The position numbers were made by a program, and so were the translations under genes. The notes beneath the pieces were generated by a model, which was given only the letters and a program-made list of their open reading frames with translations, searched no databases and was not told the DNA's origin. From positions 1,821,001-1,885,000 of the forward strand of contig NC_016027.1 in assembly GCF_000182745.2 (NCBI RefSeq): DNA of 64,000 nucleotides, in the 5' to 3' direction. This DNA is from Komagataeibacter medellinensis NBRC 3288 (GTDB taxonomy: Bacteria > Pseudomonadota > Alphaproteobacteria > Acetobacterales > Acetobacteraceae). Position 1 is the first letter of the stretch. The number at the start of each line of letters is the position of its first letter. Shown here in pieces: positions 8,583 through 17,054 of this stretch.

Positions 8583-9219
8583 TTAGCCCGGAAGGGTCAG
8601 GGTAACGGTCTCGCACTTATCCGCCGGCCACTCCCGGCGCAGGACGGGCTTGCCAATGCCCGGCAGGTTGACGGCATTGTCGATCTGCCACGGATTGCCA
8701 TCCAGCCTGACTGCTATCCACCCATGGGGCAGTTCATATTCTGGCATCAAACCCACCAGGGTAATGTCCGTCATGGGATCATAATGGGCGAACTGTAGCG
8801 CACATCCCTGAAAGACAAGTTGCACGGGCGCATGGGCGTTGCTGGAACGCAGCAGATGAACGAGCAGGGTACCGGATGCATTCTCCGCCGCAGTGAAGAT
8901 CAGGCAGGCTGCCTCCGTGGCTGCGAATATCGATCGGCAGCATGGTAACCGTATCGACGGCGGCAGGATGAATGACAAGGGTACCCCCATCAAGACTGAA
9001 AAGCCCCTGATTCCATCCCTGAAGTTGCTGCAGGCGCAGACTCAGCCATGCGCCGGAGTGCATGACAAGGGGTTGCAGGTGCAGGGAATCGTAGACGGTA
9101 TCCCTACGGGAATGAGTAATGGCCTGCTTTATCATGTCCATGTCAAAATGACCGGTACGAAAAGACAGATGCCCTTCTTCATACGCGATTTCTGCCGCTG
9201 GACCATATTGCCTGCTCAT
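8583..9219 (-). pseudogene. Frameshifted hypothetical gene
   Basis: Two overlapping minus-strand frames make one protein if joined. The first starts at MSRQYGPAAEIAYEEGHLSF (9219) and runs to VTMLPIDI. The second continues from FAATEAACLIF to a C-terminus with LPHGWIAVRLDGNPWQIDN. The span of 637 bases is not a multiple of three, consistent with a one-base indel near 8925-8935. The protein would be about 212 residues, with no signal peptide and no family I recognise. It may be a true mutation or a sequencing error. Bases 9220-9458 upstream are AT-rich and hold no gene. Confidence 0.6.
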
Positions 9220-9458
9220 GAATGGTATTCCCTGCTTCAATACATGACCTGCCCGTTCCCGATAATCTGTTACCGATCACATAGCTCTGGACAATTATTC
9301 CAAAAAATTAATTATTTTTAATAATAAAAACAAAATCCAAAATAATAATTGCTGTTTTTCTCACATTATCAGAATATTCACAAAAATAATTTCTTATATA
9401 TAATGTTAATATGTTTTTTTATTTCAAAAAACAATACGTTCCTCGACCTGAAACAAAA

Positions 9459-10859
9459 TCACGCATCCTGTAGTGTTTGCCATGCCGCAAGCGCGCGCGT
9501 GCGCCCTGCCGTCAGGTCCACAATAGGAGCAGGGTAGCCACGCGGGGCCATCTTCCATGGCGTATGGAGATCCCTGCCGGTCAAGTGTGCGATTTCGGGC
9601 ACCCACCGGCGCACGTAATCACCTGCGGGATCGAATTTCTCCCCCTGCAGGACCGGGTTGAAGATACGGAAATAAGGTGCCGCATCCAGTCCACACCCCG
9701 CCACCCACTGCCAGTTAAAGGGATTGCTCGCCCCGTCGGCATCCACCAGCGTATCGGCAAACCACCGCTCACCCGCGCGCCAGTCAAGCAGCAGATGCTT
9801 GGTCAGGAAGGATGCGACGATCATCCTTACCCGATTATGCATCCAGCCTGTATGCCACAGTTCACGCATGCCCGCATCGACAATGGGATAGCCCGTGCGC
9901 CCCTGCTGCCAGGCCTGCAATGCCGCAGGGTCAGTACGCCACGGCATGCGGTCATATTCGGGTCGCAGGCTGCGCGTCGCCATTTCGGGGAATTCAAATA
10001 GTGTAGCATGGGCAAAATCCCGCCAGCCCACCTCGCTGAGGAAACAGGCGCCATCTTCATCCATCTCCTTCCCCGCTGCCACCGCATGCCAGACCTGCCG
10101 GGAGGAGACATGGCCGAAGCGCAGATAGGGTGACAGGGCCGACGTCGCAGGCCGGGCGGGCAGGTCGCGCTGGCGGGCATAGCCTGCCATCCGTTTTGCA
10201 ACAAAGCTATCAAGACGTGCCTGACCGGCCTGCTCACCGGGCTGCCATGTATCGCGCAGCCCCTGCGCCCAGTCCGGGCGGGTCGGCAGCAGGCGCAGCG
10301 CGGACGGAGCGAGTTGCTGCTCCCCCACAGCGGGGGGCAGCGAAGCAAAGGTCAGCGACGCGGGCACGGACACAGGTGGCAGCGGTGCCTCCATGGCCTG
10401 AACGGCCCGCCACCACGGGGTATAGACCCGAAATGGCGTACCCTGCCGGGTACGCACCTGCCAAGGTTCATGCAGCATGTTGCCCGGGTGGCTGCGGGCG
10501 TCGATACCCATTACCTTCAGCGCGGTCTTGATATCCGTATCGACCTGCCGCGCAGGCCCGCCATAACGGCGGTTCCACACCACTGCCGTTGCACCCGCCT
10601 GCTGCGCGAGCCATTGCACAACCGCCTGCGCTGACCCTTCCATGATACAGAGCTGCCCACCACGGGCACGCAGGTCATGGTCCAGTGCCGTCAGGGCATC
10701 ATGCAGCCACCACCGTTCGGCCGCACCCAACGCGAAAGCAGGGTCATGCACATACAAACAGATGACCGGACCCTGCGTCGCGGCATCAGTCAGAGCCGGG
10801 TTATCCGCCAGACGCAGGTCATCACGAAACCACATGACTGTGGGGGCACGATCGGGCAT
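9459..10859 (-). CDS. phrB: Deoxyribodipyrimidine photo-lyase
   Basis: A 466-residue DNA photolyase when started at MPDRAPTVMWFRDDLRLADN. The N-terminal alpha/beta antenna domain (1-130) has the usual VMWFRDDLRLADNPAL signature. The helical FAD domain shows LSPYLRFGHVSSRQVWH, GRTGYPIVDAGMRELWHTGW, MHNRVRMIVASFLTKHLLLDW and NPFNWQWVAGCGLDAAPYFRIF, all diagnostic of class I CPD photolyases. It repairs UV-induced cyclobutane pyrimidine dimers using blue light. It is separated from its neighbours by intergenic DNA and is probably transcribed alone. A longer start at 10916 adds 19 residues that the family lacks. Confidence 0.95.
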   Translation of the reverse strand: MPDRAPTVMWFRDDLRLADNPALTDAATQGPVICLYVHDPAFALGAAERWWLHDALTALDHDLRARGGQLCIMEGSAQAVVQWLAQQAGATAVVWNRRYGGPARQVDTDIKTALKVMGIDARSHPGNMLHEPWQVRTRQGTPFRVYTPWWRAVQAMEAPLPPVSVPASLTFASLPPAVGEQQLAPSALRLLPTRPDWAQGLRDTWQPGEQAGQARLDSFVAKRMAGYARQRDLPARPATSALSPYLRFGHVSSRQVWHAVAAGKEMDEDGACFLSEVGWRDFAHATLFEFPEMATRSLRPEYDRMPWRTDPAALQAWQQGRTGYPIVDAGMRELWHTGWMHNRVRMIVASFLTKHLLLDWRAGERWFADTLVDADGASNPFNWQWVAGCGLDAAPYFRIFNPVLQGEKFDPAGDYVRRWVPEIAHLTGRDLHTPWKMAPRGYPAPIVDLTAGRTRALAAWQTLQDA

Positions 10860-10952
10860 CAGCTTTCTGTTCCGGTTCAGCCTTCGGGCAAAGGCGGCCA
10901 GTACTGTGTGTGACACAAAAAGGCAACCGTCAAATGTTCGTAACGCTGACTC

Positions 10953-11273
10953 TCAATGCTCGGTGGCAGGAGCCGCCGAAGCAGGCGGCATACCAGATTG
11001 GCCTGACCGGGTCGCGGATGGCGGATCATCTTCAAACTGGGCACGGCACCGGGGGGAAAGGCGTTCACGCTTGCTTTCCAGGCAGGCCGACATCAGCTTT
11101 TCATTGGGAATGTCGAGAAAGCACAGCCGGAAGACATCATCCTTGCACGCACGGATCTGCTCCTCGCGTTCGCTCGCGCATGCGGGCAGGACGCCTGACA
11201 GGATCATCACGAAAGGGATGACCCGGACCAGGGTCCATGCTCCAGAAGGGCGGACATCTGGCATGCAGTGCAT
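10953..11273 (-). CDS. Secreted cysteine-rich-repeat small protein
   Basis: A 106-residue protein with an N-terminal hydrophobic signal (VIPFVMILSGVLPACAS) that could be cleaved by signal peptidase, or lipidated at the LPAC Cys. The mature part carries one CX10C...CX10C-like module (ACKDDVFRLCFLDIPNEKLM, ACLESKRERLSPRC) resembling the Cys-rich repeat found in rhizobial and acetic acid bacterial envelope proteins. The C-terminus is low complexity, rich in Pro, Ala and Ser. Function is unknown. It is convergent with nothing and probably monocistronic. Confidence 0.6.
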   Translation of the reverse strand: MHCMPDVRPSGAWTLVRVIPFVMILSGVLPACASEREEQIRACKDDVFRLCFLDIPNEKLMSACLESKRERLSPRCRAQFEDDPPSATRSGQSGMPPASAAPATEH

Positions 11274-11509
11274 CCTTCTCTCTCCATTGGCGAGACCAGG
11301 GCGGAGTTTGTCATATCATCTCCCAGCGCAATACACTTTGACAGCCGAGTCAAATCACAACCCCACAGCAGGGCCATCCGACCGCCCGTGACGCATGCCC
11401 CCATGAAGGGTTTCGCCGAGAAAGGCCGGCAGAATTCATAAATCCGTGATGCCACGCATACCGCCTTTTTTACGTTGCTATCGCATACGGAACTTAAGGA
11501 AGGCACATC

Positions 11510-11863
11510 ATGACCACCACCACGACAAAGATCGGGACTGCCGCCAGCAAGGTTGCCGATACCCTGACCGGCGCCCGCACCGATACCTCCGGTCTCATGA
11601 GCGTCGTGATCGCGTATATGGGCGATGCGAACAGCCCCGGCCGCCGCGAAGTGCATGAACGCGCCCGTCATGCTGGTCTGGAATCCCGGCTTGACCAGTG
11701 GGGAAATCACACCAGCAGCGCACCGGCGGATGAAGAGACCGTAAAAAAGCTCTTCCCCACACCCGTCATCGAGCGTTTTGCCAATGAGACGGGCCATACC
11801 CCCAACGCCACCATCAAGGCCCTGGCTGACCTGATGCCCCACCTGTCGCGGCTGGATGGCTGA
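11510..11863 (+). CDS. YidB/DUF937-like protein
   Basis: A 117-residue soluble protein whose second half follows the YidB pattern: HAGLESRLDQWGNHTSSAP (glycine-ended helix, Trp-Gly loop), then ADEETVKKLFPTPVIERFAN and an end with IKALADLMPHLSRLDG. The usual Gly-rich N-terminus is replaced by a Thr-rich start. YidB proteins are common in proteobacteria and of unknown function. An AAGGAAGG box lies about eight bases upstream. It is alone; the SDR gene begins about 100 bp later. Confidence 0.65.
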   Translation: MTTTTTKIGTAASKVADTLTGARTDTSGLMSVVIAYMGDANSPGRREVHERARHAGLESRLDQWGNHTSSAPADEETVKKLFPTPVIERFANETGHTPNATIKALADLMPHLSRLDG

Positions 11864-11965
11864 TATACGCCCCACAGCCTGCAAACTGTCCTTTTAAGTG
11901 TTTGCAGGTGGGCGGGGGAGCCTATGATCGCCCATAATGGACGACACAGCAGGCAGGACAGACCC

Positions 11966-12730
11966 ATGAACAGCAATTCCCCCTCCCCCCCGGCACAGAC
12001 ATCCGGCGTGGTGATCGTGACCGGCGGCAGCAGGGGCATTGGCCACGCCATAAGTACCCTGCTGGCACGCCGCGGGCACACTGTCGCCATCAATTACGCC
12101 ACCAACGCCGCCCCAGCAGAGGAACTGGCCCACACCATCATGGCACAGGGCGGCCGCGCACTGGCGATCCGGGCCGACCTCTCGCAACCGGCGCAAATCC
12201 CCACCCTGTTCGACCGCGCGGCCACGCTCGGCCCCCTGGCGGGGCTGGTCAACAACGCTGGCATTACCGGCACCAAGGTCCGCATTGACGAGCAGACGGC
12301 AGAGACACTCGATACCCTGTTCAACATCAACGTACGCGCCACCATACTGGCGGCGGGCGAGGCCGTGCGTCGCATGTCCATCCGCCATGGCGGAAACGGC
12401 GGGGTCATCGTGAACCTGTCTTCCGTCGCGGCGCGTCTGGGGGGCTTGCCCGGGCTTGTGCCCTATGCCGCGACCAAGGCAGCGGTAGAGACCTTTACCC
12501 GTGGCCTTGCCAACGAGGTCGCGCATGAAGGCATACGCGTCAACGCCGTGGCCCCCGGCCTGACCGCAACCGACATGGTCCCGCCCGAGACCGCAAAACT
12601 GGCCGAAACCGTAGTGCCCATGGGCCGCGTGGGCCATGTGGACGAGATTGCGCAGGCGGTAGCGTTTCTCCTTTCGCCCGCATCATCCTATATGACAGGA
12701 AGCGTGATGACGGTGTCCGGCGGGCGCTAG
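11966..12730 (+). CDS. SDR family NAD(P)-dependent oxidoreductase
   Basis: A 254-residue classical short-chain dehydrogenase/reductase, started at MNSNSPSPPAQ with an AGGACAG box before it. The cofactor motif TGGSRGIGHA is near residues 15-24 and NNAGITG near 96. The catalytic tetrad appears as Ser in NLSSVAARLGG and Tyr-Lys in YAATKAA. The C-terminus (SSYMTGSVMTVSGGR) is typical of YgfF-like glucose/3-oxoacyl reductases. The substrate cannot be assigned. Its stop lies 26 bp before the monooxygenase ORF, and the lactonase gene follows, suggesting one transcript. Confidence 0.88.
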   Translation: MNSNSPSPPAQTSGVVIVTGGSRGIGHAISTLLARRGHTVAINYATNAAPAEELAHTIMAQGGRALAIRADLSQPAQIPTLFDRAATLGPLAGLVNNAGITGTKVRIDEQTAETLDTLFNINVRATILAAGEAVRRMSIRHGGNGGVIVNLSSVAARLGGLPGLVPYAATKAAVETFTRGLANEVAHEGIRVNAVAPGLTATDMVPPETAKLAETVVPMGRVGHVDEIAQAVAFLLSPASSYMTGSVMTVSGGR

Positions 12731-12756
12731 CCCGGCACGCAACAGGAGAATCGAAC

Positions 12757-13071
12757 ATGTACATCGCCATGAACCGTTTCCGTATCCCGCCCGGAAACGA
12801 GCAGGAATTCCGTGAACGCTGGCTGGGACGCGAGGTCCACCTGCGCACGGTGCCCGGTTTTGTCAGCTTCCAGTTCCTCAAGGGGCCGCAGCAAGAGGAT
12901 TATATCCTGTACGCCTCCCACACCGTATGGGAATCCTACGAAGCCTTTCTGGGCTGGACCCAGTCCGAGCAGTTCCGCGCCGCCCACGCCCATGCGGGCA
13001 ACCGTAAGCCGCTGATGGCGGGGCCACCGGTATTTGAAGGATTCGAGGTGCTGCAGAACATCGAGAGCTGA
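12757..13071 (+). CDS. Antibiotic biosynthesis monooxygenase domain protein (HmoA/IsdG-like fold)
   Basis: A 104-residue ferredoxin-like dimeric alpha/beta-barrel protein. It begins MYIAMNRFRIPPGNEQEFRE and contains VPGFVSFQFLKG and HTVWESYEAFLGWTQSEQFR, the standard ABM layout. Family members include heme-degrading and quinone-forming monooxygenases; the conserved Asn-Arg start resembles the heme-degrading branch, but the heme His is not obvious, so heme degradation is only a possibility. It lies between an SDR and a lactonase in the same direction, with a GGAGAA box before the ATG. Confidence 0.75.
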   Translation: MYIAMNRFRIPPGNEQEFRERWLGREVHLRTVPGFVSFQFLKGPQQEDYILYASHTVWESYEAFLGWTQSEQFRAAHAHAGNRKPLMAGPPVFEGFEVLQNIES

Positions 13072-13141
13072 GTCACCTTCAGGCCCCGACACCTCCGGGG
13101 ACCTTTCATTTATGCCCGACCCGAAGCGGAGAAAAAGATCC

Positions 13142-14353
13142 ATGCCCCCAGCCAGCCACCAGCCCCGCTTTCCCCGGCGTGCCCTGCTTGCAGGGGGGCT
13201 GGCGGCAGGGGGGGTATGGAGCAGTGGGCTGGCCGCCCGCGCAGCCGGGGGAGACGGGCTAGCCCAGCCCGCAACCGTCATTTCCAGCCCGCCGCGCCAA
13301 TGGGGGCCAGATGCGCCCATCAGCCCGATGCCCGACCCGGACATACTGGTGCTTGACCCCAGTTTCGGCAATCTGGCCTACGCCAATGCCAACATCAAAC
13401 TGGCATGGCGCGGCGGTGGCTGGCTGGAAGGACCGGCGTGGAATAGCGAAGGCCGCTTTCTTTTGCTGAGTGATACGATCCGCGCCGTACAGTACCGCTA
13501 TCTGTGGGAAAACAGCGCGATCTCGATCTTCCGCAATTATTCCTACAACAGCAACGGCAACATCTTCGACAATGAGGGCCGTCTGGTCAGTTGCGAGCAC
13601 GGCATGCGCCGCGTGGTGCGCTGGGAGCATGATGGCTCGTGCCACGTGCTGGCCGACAGTTATGGCGGCGCGGCGCTGAACTCCCCCAACGATCTGGCGG
13701 TTCACCCCGATGGCAGCATCTGGTTCACCGATCCGGGTTATGGCGACACAATTGTCGAAGGCCACCCCGATGCCCCCGGCGGCCCCGCCAACCGCAACGG
13801 CGTGGAACGCTGGACGCTGGATGGCGAAGTGGTAACCCAGTTCGGTGGCCACAGACGGCAGGAGGACCACGTCTTCCGCGTGGATCCCACGACGGGTGAG
13901 GTTCGCGCCGTCCTGACCCAGAAGCAGCTGGCGGACCCGAACGGGATTGCGTTTTCACCCGATGGCAAGATCGTTTACGTCATTTCGGCAGGGCCGGGAC
14001 CGGGGCAGGACGGTCATGGCGGCGACCTGCACATCCACGCAGGTGACGTGACCAGCAGAGAAGTGCATAACCTGCGCCCCTTTGCCGACATGATGCTGAA
14101 TGGCCACCAAATGATTGCCGATGGCATGCGCGTAGATGTATTTGGCAACCTGTGGTGTGGTGCTGGCGGCCCGCTGGGGCTATGCGGGGTGGTGATCTAC
14201 AACCCGCAGGGCCACATGATCGGGCGCATCCGCCTGCCGCGCGGCGTGTCGAACCTGACATTTGGCGGCCCCAAGCGCGACATGCTGTTCATGTGTGCAG
14301 GCGATGCGCTGTTTACACTGCAGGTCAACACGCAGGGGGCTGCATCTTCTTAA
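13142..14353 (+). CDS. SMP-30/gluconolactonase family exported lactonase
   Basis: A 403-residue protein when started at MPPASHQPRFPRRALLAGG (GGAG box 10 bases upstream); an ATG at 13112 would add 10 residues. The PRRALLAGGLAAGG segment looks like a twin-arginine export signal. The mature part is an SMP-30-type propeller: LEGPAWNSEGRFLLLSD, a ligand region SYNSNGNIFDNEGRL, LNSPNDLAVHPDGSIWFTDP, PNGIAFSPDGKIVYVIS and DVFGNLWCGAGG, which supply the Glu, Asn and Asp metal ligands of this family. It probably hydrolyses sugar lactones such as gluconolactone in the periplasm, which fits the periplasmic sugar oxidation of acetic acid bacteria. Confidence 0.85.
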   Translation: MPPASHQPRFPRRALLAGGLAAGGVWSSGLAARAAGGDGLAQPATVISSPPRQWGPDAPISPMPDPDILVLDPSFGNLAYANANIKLAWRGGGWLEGPAWNSEGRFLLLSDTIRAVQYRYLWENSAISIFRNYSYNSNGNIFDNEGRLVSCEHGMRRVVRWEHDGSCHVLADSYGGAALNSPNDLAVHPDGSIWFTDPGYGDTIVEGHPDAPGGPANRNGVERWTLDGEVVTQFGGHRRQEDHVFRVDPTTGEVRAVLTQKQLADPNGIAFSPDGKIVYVISAGPGPGQDGHGGDLHIHAGDVTSREVHNLRPFADMMLNGHQMIADGMRVDVFGNLWCGAGGPLGLCGVVIYNPQGHMIGRIRLPRGVSNLTFGGPKRDMLFMCAGDALFTLQVNTQGAASS

Positions 14354-14371
14354 GAAATAAAAGTTTTTGGG

Positions 14372-14397
14372 TGCCGCCTTTTTAAATAAAGGCGGCA
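14372..14397 (+). terminator. Rho-independent-like terminator after the lactonase gene
   Basis: A perfect 10-bp stem TGCCGCCTTT/AAAGGCGGCA with the loop ttaaat, followed by TTCTTC. It lies 18 bases beyond the lactonase stop and may also serve convergent fumC transcription. Confidence 0.75.
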
Positions 14398-14408
14398 TTC
14401 TTCGGTGC

Positions 14409-14434
14409 TTTTGGAAAAAAGCTTCACCAAAAAC
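14409..14434. repeat. Dispersed gaaaaaa-gcttcaccaaaaac repeat, copy 2
   Basis: The unit GAAAAAA plus GCTTCACCAAAAAC at 14414-14434 matches the copy at 6165. TTTTGG and CCAAAA flank it as a small inverted repeat. It lies just beyond the fumC stop codon. Confidence 0.6.
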
Positions 14435-14452
14435 GTCTTACTGTCTTCAATC

Positions 14453-15907
14453 TTACGCGCCGCCTACACCCTTGCCCACCATGTCCAGCGGCCGAACAAG
14501 GCGATCAAAGGTCGCGCCATCCACAAAGCCTGAAGCCAGGGCTGCCTCACGCAGACTGATGTCGTGCTCCATGGCCTGATGGGCAATGGCAGAAGCACGA
14601 TCATAGCCGATTTCGGGGCTGAGTGCCGTCACCAGCATGACCGATCCCGCCACATACGCATCAATGCGCTTGCGGTTGAGCGTGGTCCCCTCTACCGAAA
14701 AGACACGGAAGTTGTGGCAGCCATCGGCCAGGATGCGGATGGCATGCAGCACATTGGCCACAATGACCGGGCGCATGACGTTCAGGTCAAGCTGGCCCTG
14801 GCTGCCCGCAAACGCCACGGTGGTATCGTTGCCCAGCACCTGCGTGCAGATCATCACCATGGCCTCGCACTGGGTCGGATTGACCTTGCCGGGCATGATG
14901 GAGGAACCGGGTTCGTTTTCAGGCAGGTGCAACTCCCCCAGGCCACAGCGGGGGCCAGAGCCGAGCAGGCGCATGTCATTGGCGATCTTGAGCAGGCTGA
15001 CCGCCACCCCGCGCAACCCGGCTGAAGCCCGCACCATGGCATCCAGCCCGCCAAGGGCCGCGAATTTGTTGGGTGCGGTCACGAACGGCCTGTCGGTCAG
15101 TTCGGCAATGCGCTTTGCAATGGCACGGCTGAAACCCGGCGGAGCGTTCAGGCCAGTACCCACCGCCGTGCCACCGGCGGCCAGTTGCAGCAGGCCGGGG
15201 CGGGCGGCCTCGACCGCCTCCAACGCATCTTCAAGCTGCTGTGCCCAGCCCGACCATTCCTGCCCCACTGTAAGCGGCACCGCATCTTGCAGGTGCGTGC
15301 GGCCGATCTTGACAACCTGCATCCATTCCTCTGCCTTGGCGCGCAGGCTTTCGATCAGTTCACGCACACGCGGCAGCAGGCGGCTGTCAATTTCCAGAAG
15401 GGTTGCAACATGCATGGCGGTGGGAAACGAGTCATTGCTTGACTGACCCATGTTCACGTCATCATTGGGATGGACCGGGCTTTTGGACCCGACCACGCCA
15501 CCCAGAAGCTGGATGGCACGGTTGGCGATCACCTCATTCACGTTCATGTTCGTCTGGGTGCCCGACCCGGTCTGCCAGACAAAAAGCGGGAATTCGGAAT
15601 CCAGCCTGCCCGCAATCACCTCATCCGCCACACGACCAATGGCATCGGCCTTCCACTGCGGCAGGCGCCCCTCGGCTGCATTAACCTGGGCTGCCGCCTT
15701 TTTCACGATACCGTAGGCGTGACAGACCTCGATGGGCATGTGGTCGCGACCAATGGAAAAATGCACAAGGCTGCGCTGGGTCTGGGCACCCCAGTAATGA
15801 CTGGCGGGGACATCGATCTCCCCCATCGAATCCTTTTCGCGCCGCGTGCCAGTGGCATCAAGGCCGATGGGGCAGTCTTTCAATACAGGGGGGGCGGGTT
15901 CGGTCAT
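14453..15907 (-). CDS. fumC: Class II fumarate hydratase
   Basis: A 484-residue fumarase C, interconverting fumarate and malate in the TCA cycle. Recognisable blocks are MGEIDVPASHYWGAQTQRSL near residue 28, SGTQTNMNVNEVIANRA, HPNDDVNMGQSSND, the TGLNAPPGF region and the signature GSSIMPGKVNP. The N-terminus before MGEID is about 27 residues, longer than usual; a GAAGGAACGCC box precedes the ATG at 15907, so I keep that start. It is convergent with the lactonase gene, with a hairpin and the dispersed repeat between them. Confidence 0.95.
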   Translation of the reverse strand: MTEPAPPVLKDCPIGLDATGTRREKDSMGEIDVPASHYWGAQTQRSLVHFSIGRDHMPIEVCHAYGIVKKAAAQVNAAEGRLPQWKADAIGRVADEVIAGRLDSEFPLFVWQTGSGTQTNMNVNEVIANRAIQLLGGVVGSKSPVHPNDDVNMGQSSNDSFPTAMHVATLLEIDSRLLPRVRELIESLRAKAEEWMQVVKIGRTHLQDAVPLTVGQEWSGWAQQLEDALEAVEAARPGLLQLAAGGTAVGTGLNAPPGFSRAIAKRIAELTDRPFVTAPNKFAALGGLDAMVRASAGLRGVAVSLLKIANDMRLLGSGPRCGLGELHLPENEPGSSIMPGKVNPTQCEAMVMICTQVLGNDTTVAFAGSQGQLDLNVMRPVIVANVLHAIRILADGCHNFRVFSVEGTTLNRKRIDAYVAGSVMLVTALSPEIGYDRASAIAHQAMEHDISLREAALASGFVDGATFDRLVRPLDMVGKGVGGA

Positions 15908-16088
15908 GGTGGCGTTCCTTCCTTTTGTATCAAGAGGAATATGGGAACGTCACAACGCTTTCGCGCCCTTGCCCGGCATCACAAGCGAGTGCGCATGATT
16001 TGCGGGACCGGCTTTGGCACCCCGTCATGGCGTAGGTGTCACGCCCGGCCGGTGACGATCACCGCGTCCGTGACCGACTGGTACATCA

Positions 16089-16718
16089 CTATACATGCGC
16101 CATGAGCAGCATGATGCCAAACCCCATGAACACCGCTCCCGTAACCCACGCAAAGAGCGCCTGCACACGGGGCGTGCGCAACCAGGTAGACAGGACGCGC
16201 CCCGCCGTTGCGTAAACCGCGTACCAGAATGCCTCCGCCCCCACAAAGGTGGCGACGAGCAACCCGTATTGCGGCATGCGCGCCGCCATGGGGTTGACGA
16301 ACTGCGGCAGGAAGGCCGCCGCGAACAGCAGCAGCTTGGGATTGCTGATCCCGGTCAGGAATCCGTCACGTAAAAGATCACGCACATCAGCGCGCATCGG
16401 TTGTGACATGCCACCCGCACCCGCCTGCACGGCGTGGCGCGCCATCCACACCCGCATTCCCAGAAAAACCAGATACGCCGCCCCCACCATGCGCAGCACG
16501 GCAAACAGCCGGGGGGAAGCTGCCAGCACGCCCGCCATACCCCCCAGAGACGTGACAATCACCAGCACGATGGCCAGCATACACCCAACCATCACCGCCA
16601 TACTGCGCGCCACCCCGTAGCGCACGCTAACCGACATTACATGCATCATGTTCGGCCCCGGCATCGCCGAAAGCACGAAAGTGGTCGTTAAAAATAACAG
16701 CCACGTATGAAACGTCAC
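16089..16718 (-). CDS. LysE/RhtB family amino-acid exporter
   Basis: A 209-residue inner-membrane protein with about six hydrophobic segments. The N-terminus has the LysE/RhtB signature (FVLSAMPGPNMMHVMSVSVR, GVARSMAVMVGCMLA) and a later GFLTGISNPKLLLFAAAFLP motif. Family members export amino acids or homoserine lactone-like metabolites with the proton gradient; the substrate here is unknown. It is divergent from the zinc transporter operon. Confidence 0.88.
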   Translation of the reverse strand: MTFHTWLLFLTTTFVLSAMPGPNMMHVMSVSVRYGVARSMAVMVGCMLAIVLVIVTSLGGMAGVLAASPRLFAVLRMVGAAYLVFLGMRVWMARHAVQAGAGGMSQPMRADVRDLLRDGFLTGISNPKLLLFAAAFLPQFVNPMAARMPQYGLLVATFVGAEAFWYAVYATAGRVLSTWLRTPRVQALFAWVTGAVFMGFGIMLLMAHV

Positions 16719-16824
16719 CCGCCTGCCCTACCCCTGTTACCATCCGCGCATGGCCACGGTGCGGCTATGCGGGCTGCACCATGCCGTCTTCCCTTGACGG
16801 CAGGCAAGCCCCTGGTATAGAGAT

Positions 16825-16839
16825 TGTTATATTATAACA
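16825..16839 (+). promoter_or_regulatory. Zur-like operator before the zinc transporter operon
   Basis: The 15-base palindrome TGTTATATTATAACA (arms TGTTATA/TATAACA around one T) lies 14 bp before the first ORF of the operon. It resembles the alphaproteobacterial Zur box built on GTTATAACAT, as recalled. TATATT inside it could be the -10 element, so a bound Zur-zinc dimer would block initiation. Confidence 0.75.
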
Positions 16840-16852
16840 TTTTGAGCACATC

Positions 16853-17044
16853 ATGCCGCCCCTCGCCAACGCGCCCGTTCCTACCCAAGGCATACAGACA
16901 GCCATGCCCGCGCCAACGCCCCATGTCACATCTCCCCTACCGTTGACATGGATGGCACGCGCATGGTGGCAGCGCCTGGCCTGCGTTGCCCTACCCTGCG
17001 CCCTGATGTGGGGGTTGATCGGCTGGGCCGTGACACAGCCATGA
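16853..17044 (+). CDS. Small putative membrane protein leading the zinc transporter operon
   Basis: A 63-residue ORF starting 14 bp after the Zur-like box and ending 11 bp before the ATPase gene. The first half is Pro/Ala/Thr-rich. The second half has one hydrophobic helix (WWQRLACVALPCALMWGLIG). It has no clear ribosome site and no family I recognise, but it fills the only space between promoter and transporter genes. It may be a real small accessory protein or a translated leader. Confidence 0.4.
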   Translation: MPPLANAPVPTQGIQTAMPAPTPHVTSPLPLTWMARAWWQRLACVALPCALMWGLIGWAVTQP

Positions 17045-17054
17045 CCGCCCATTC

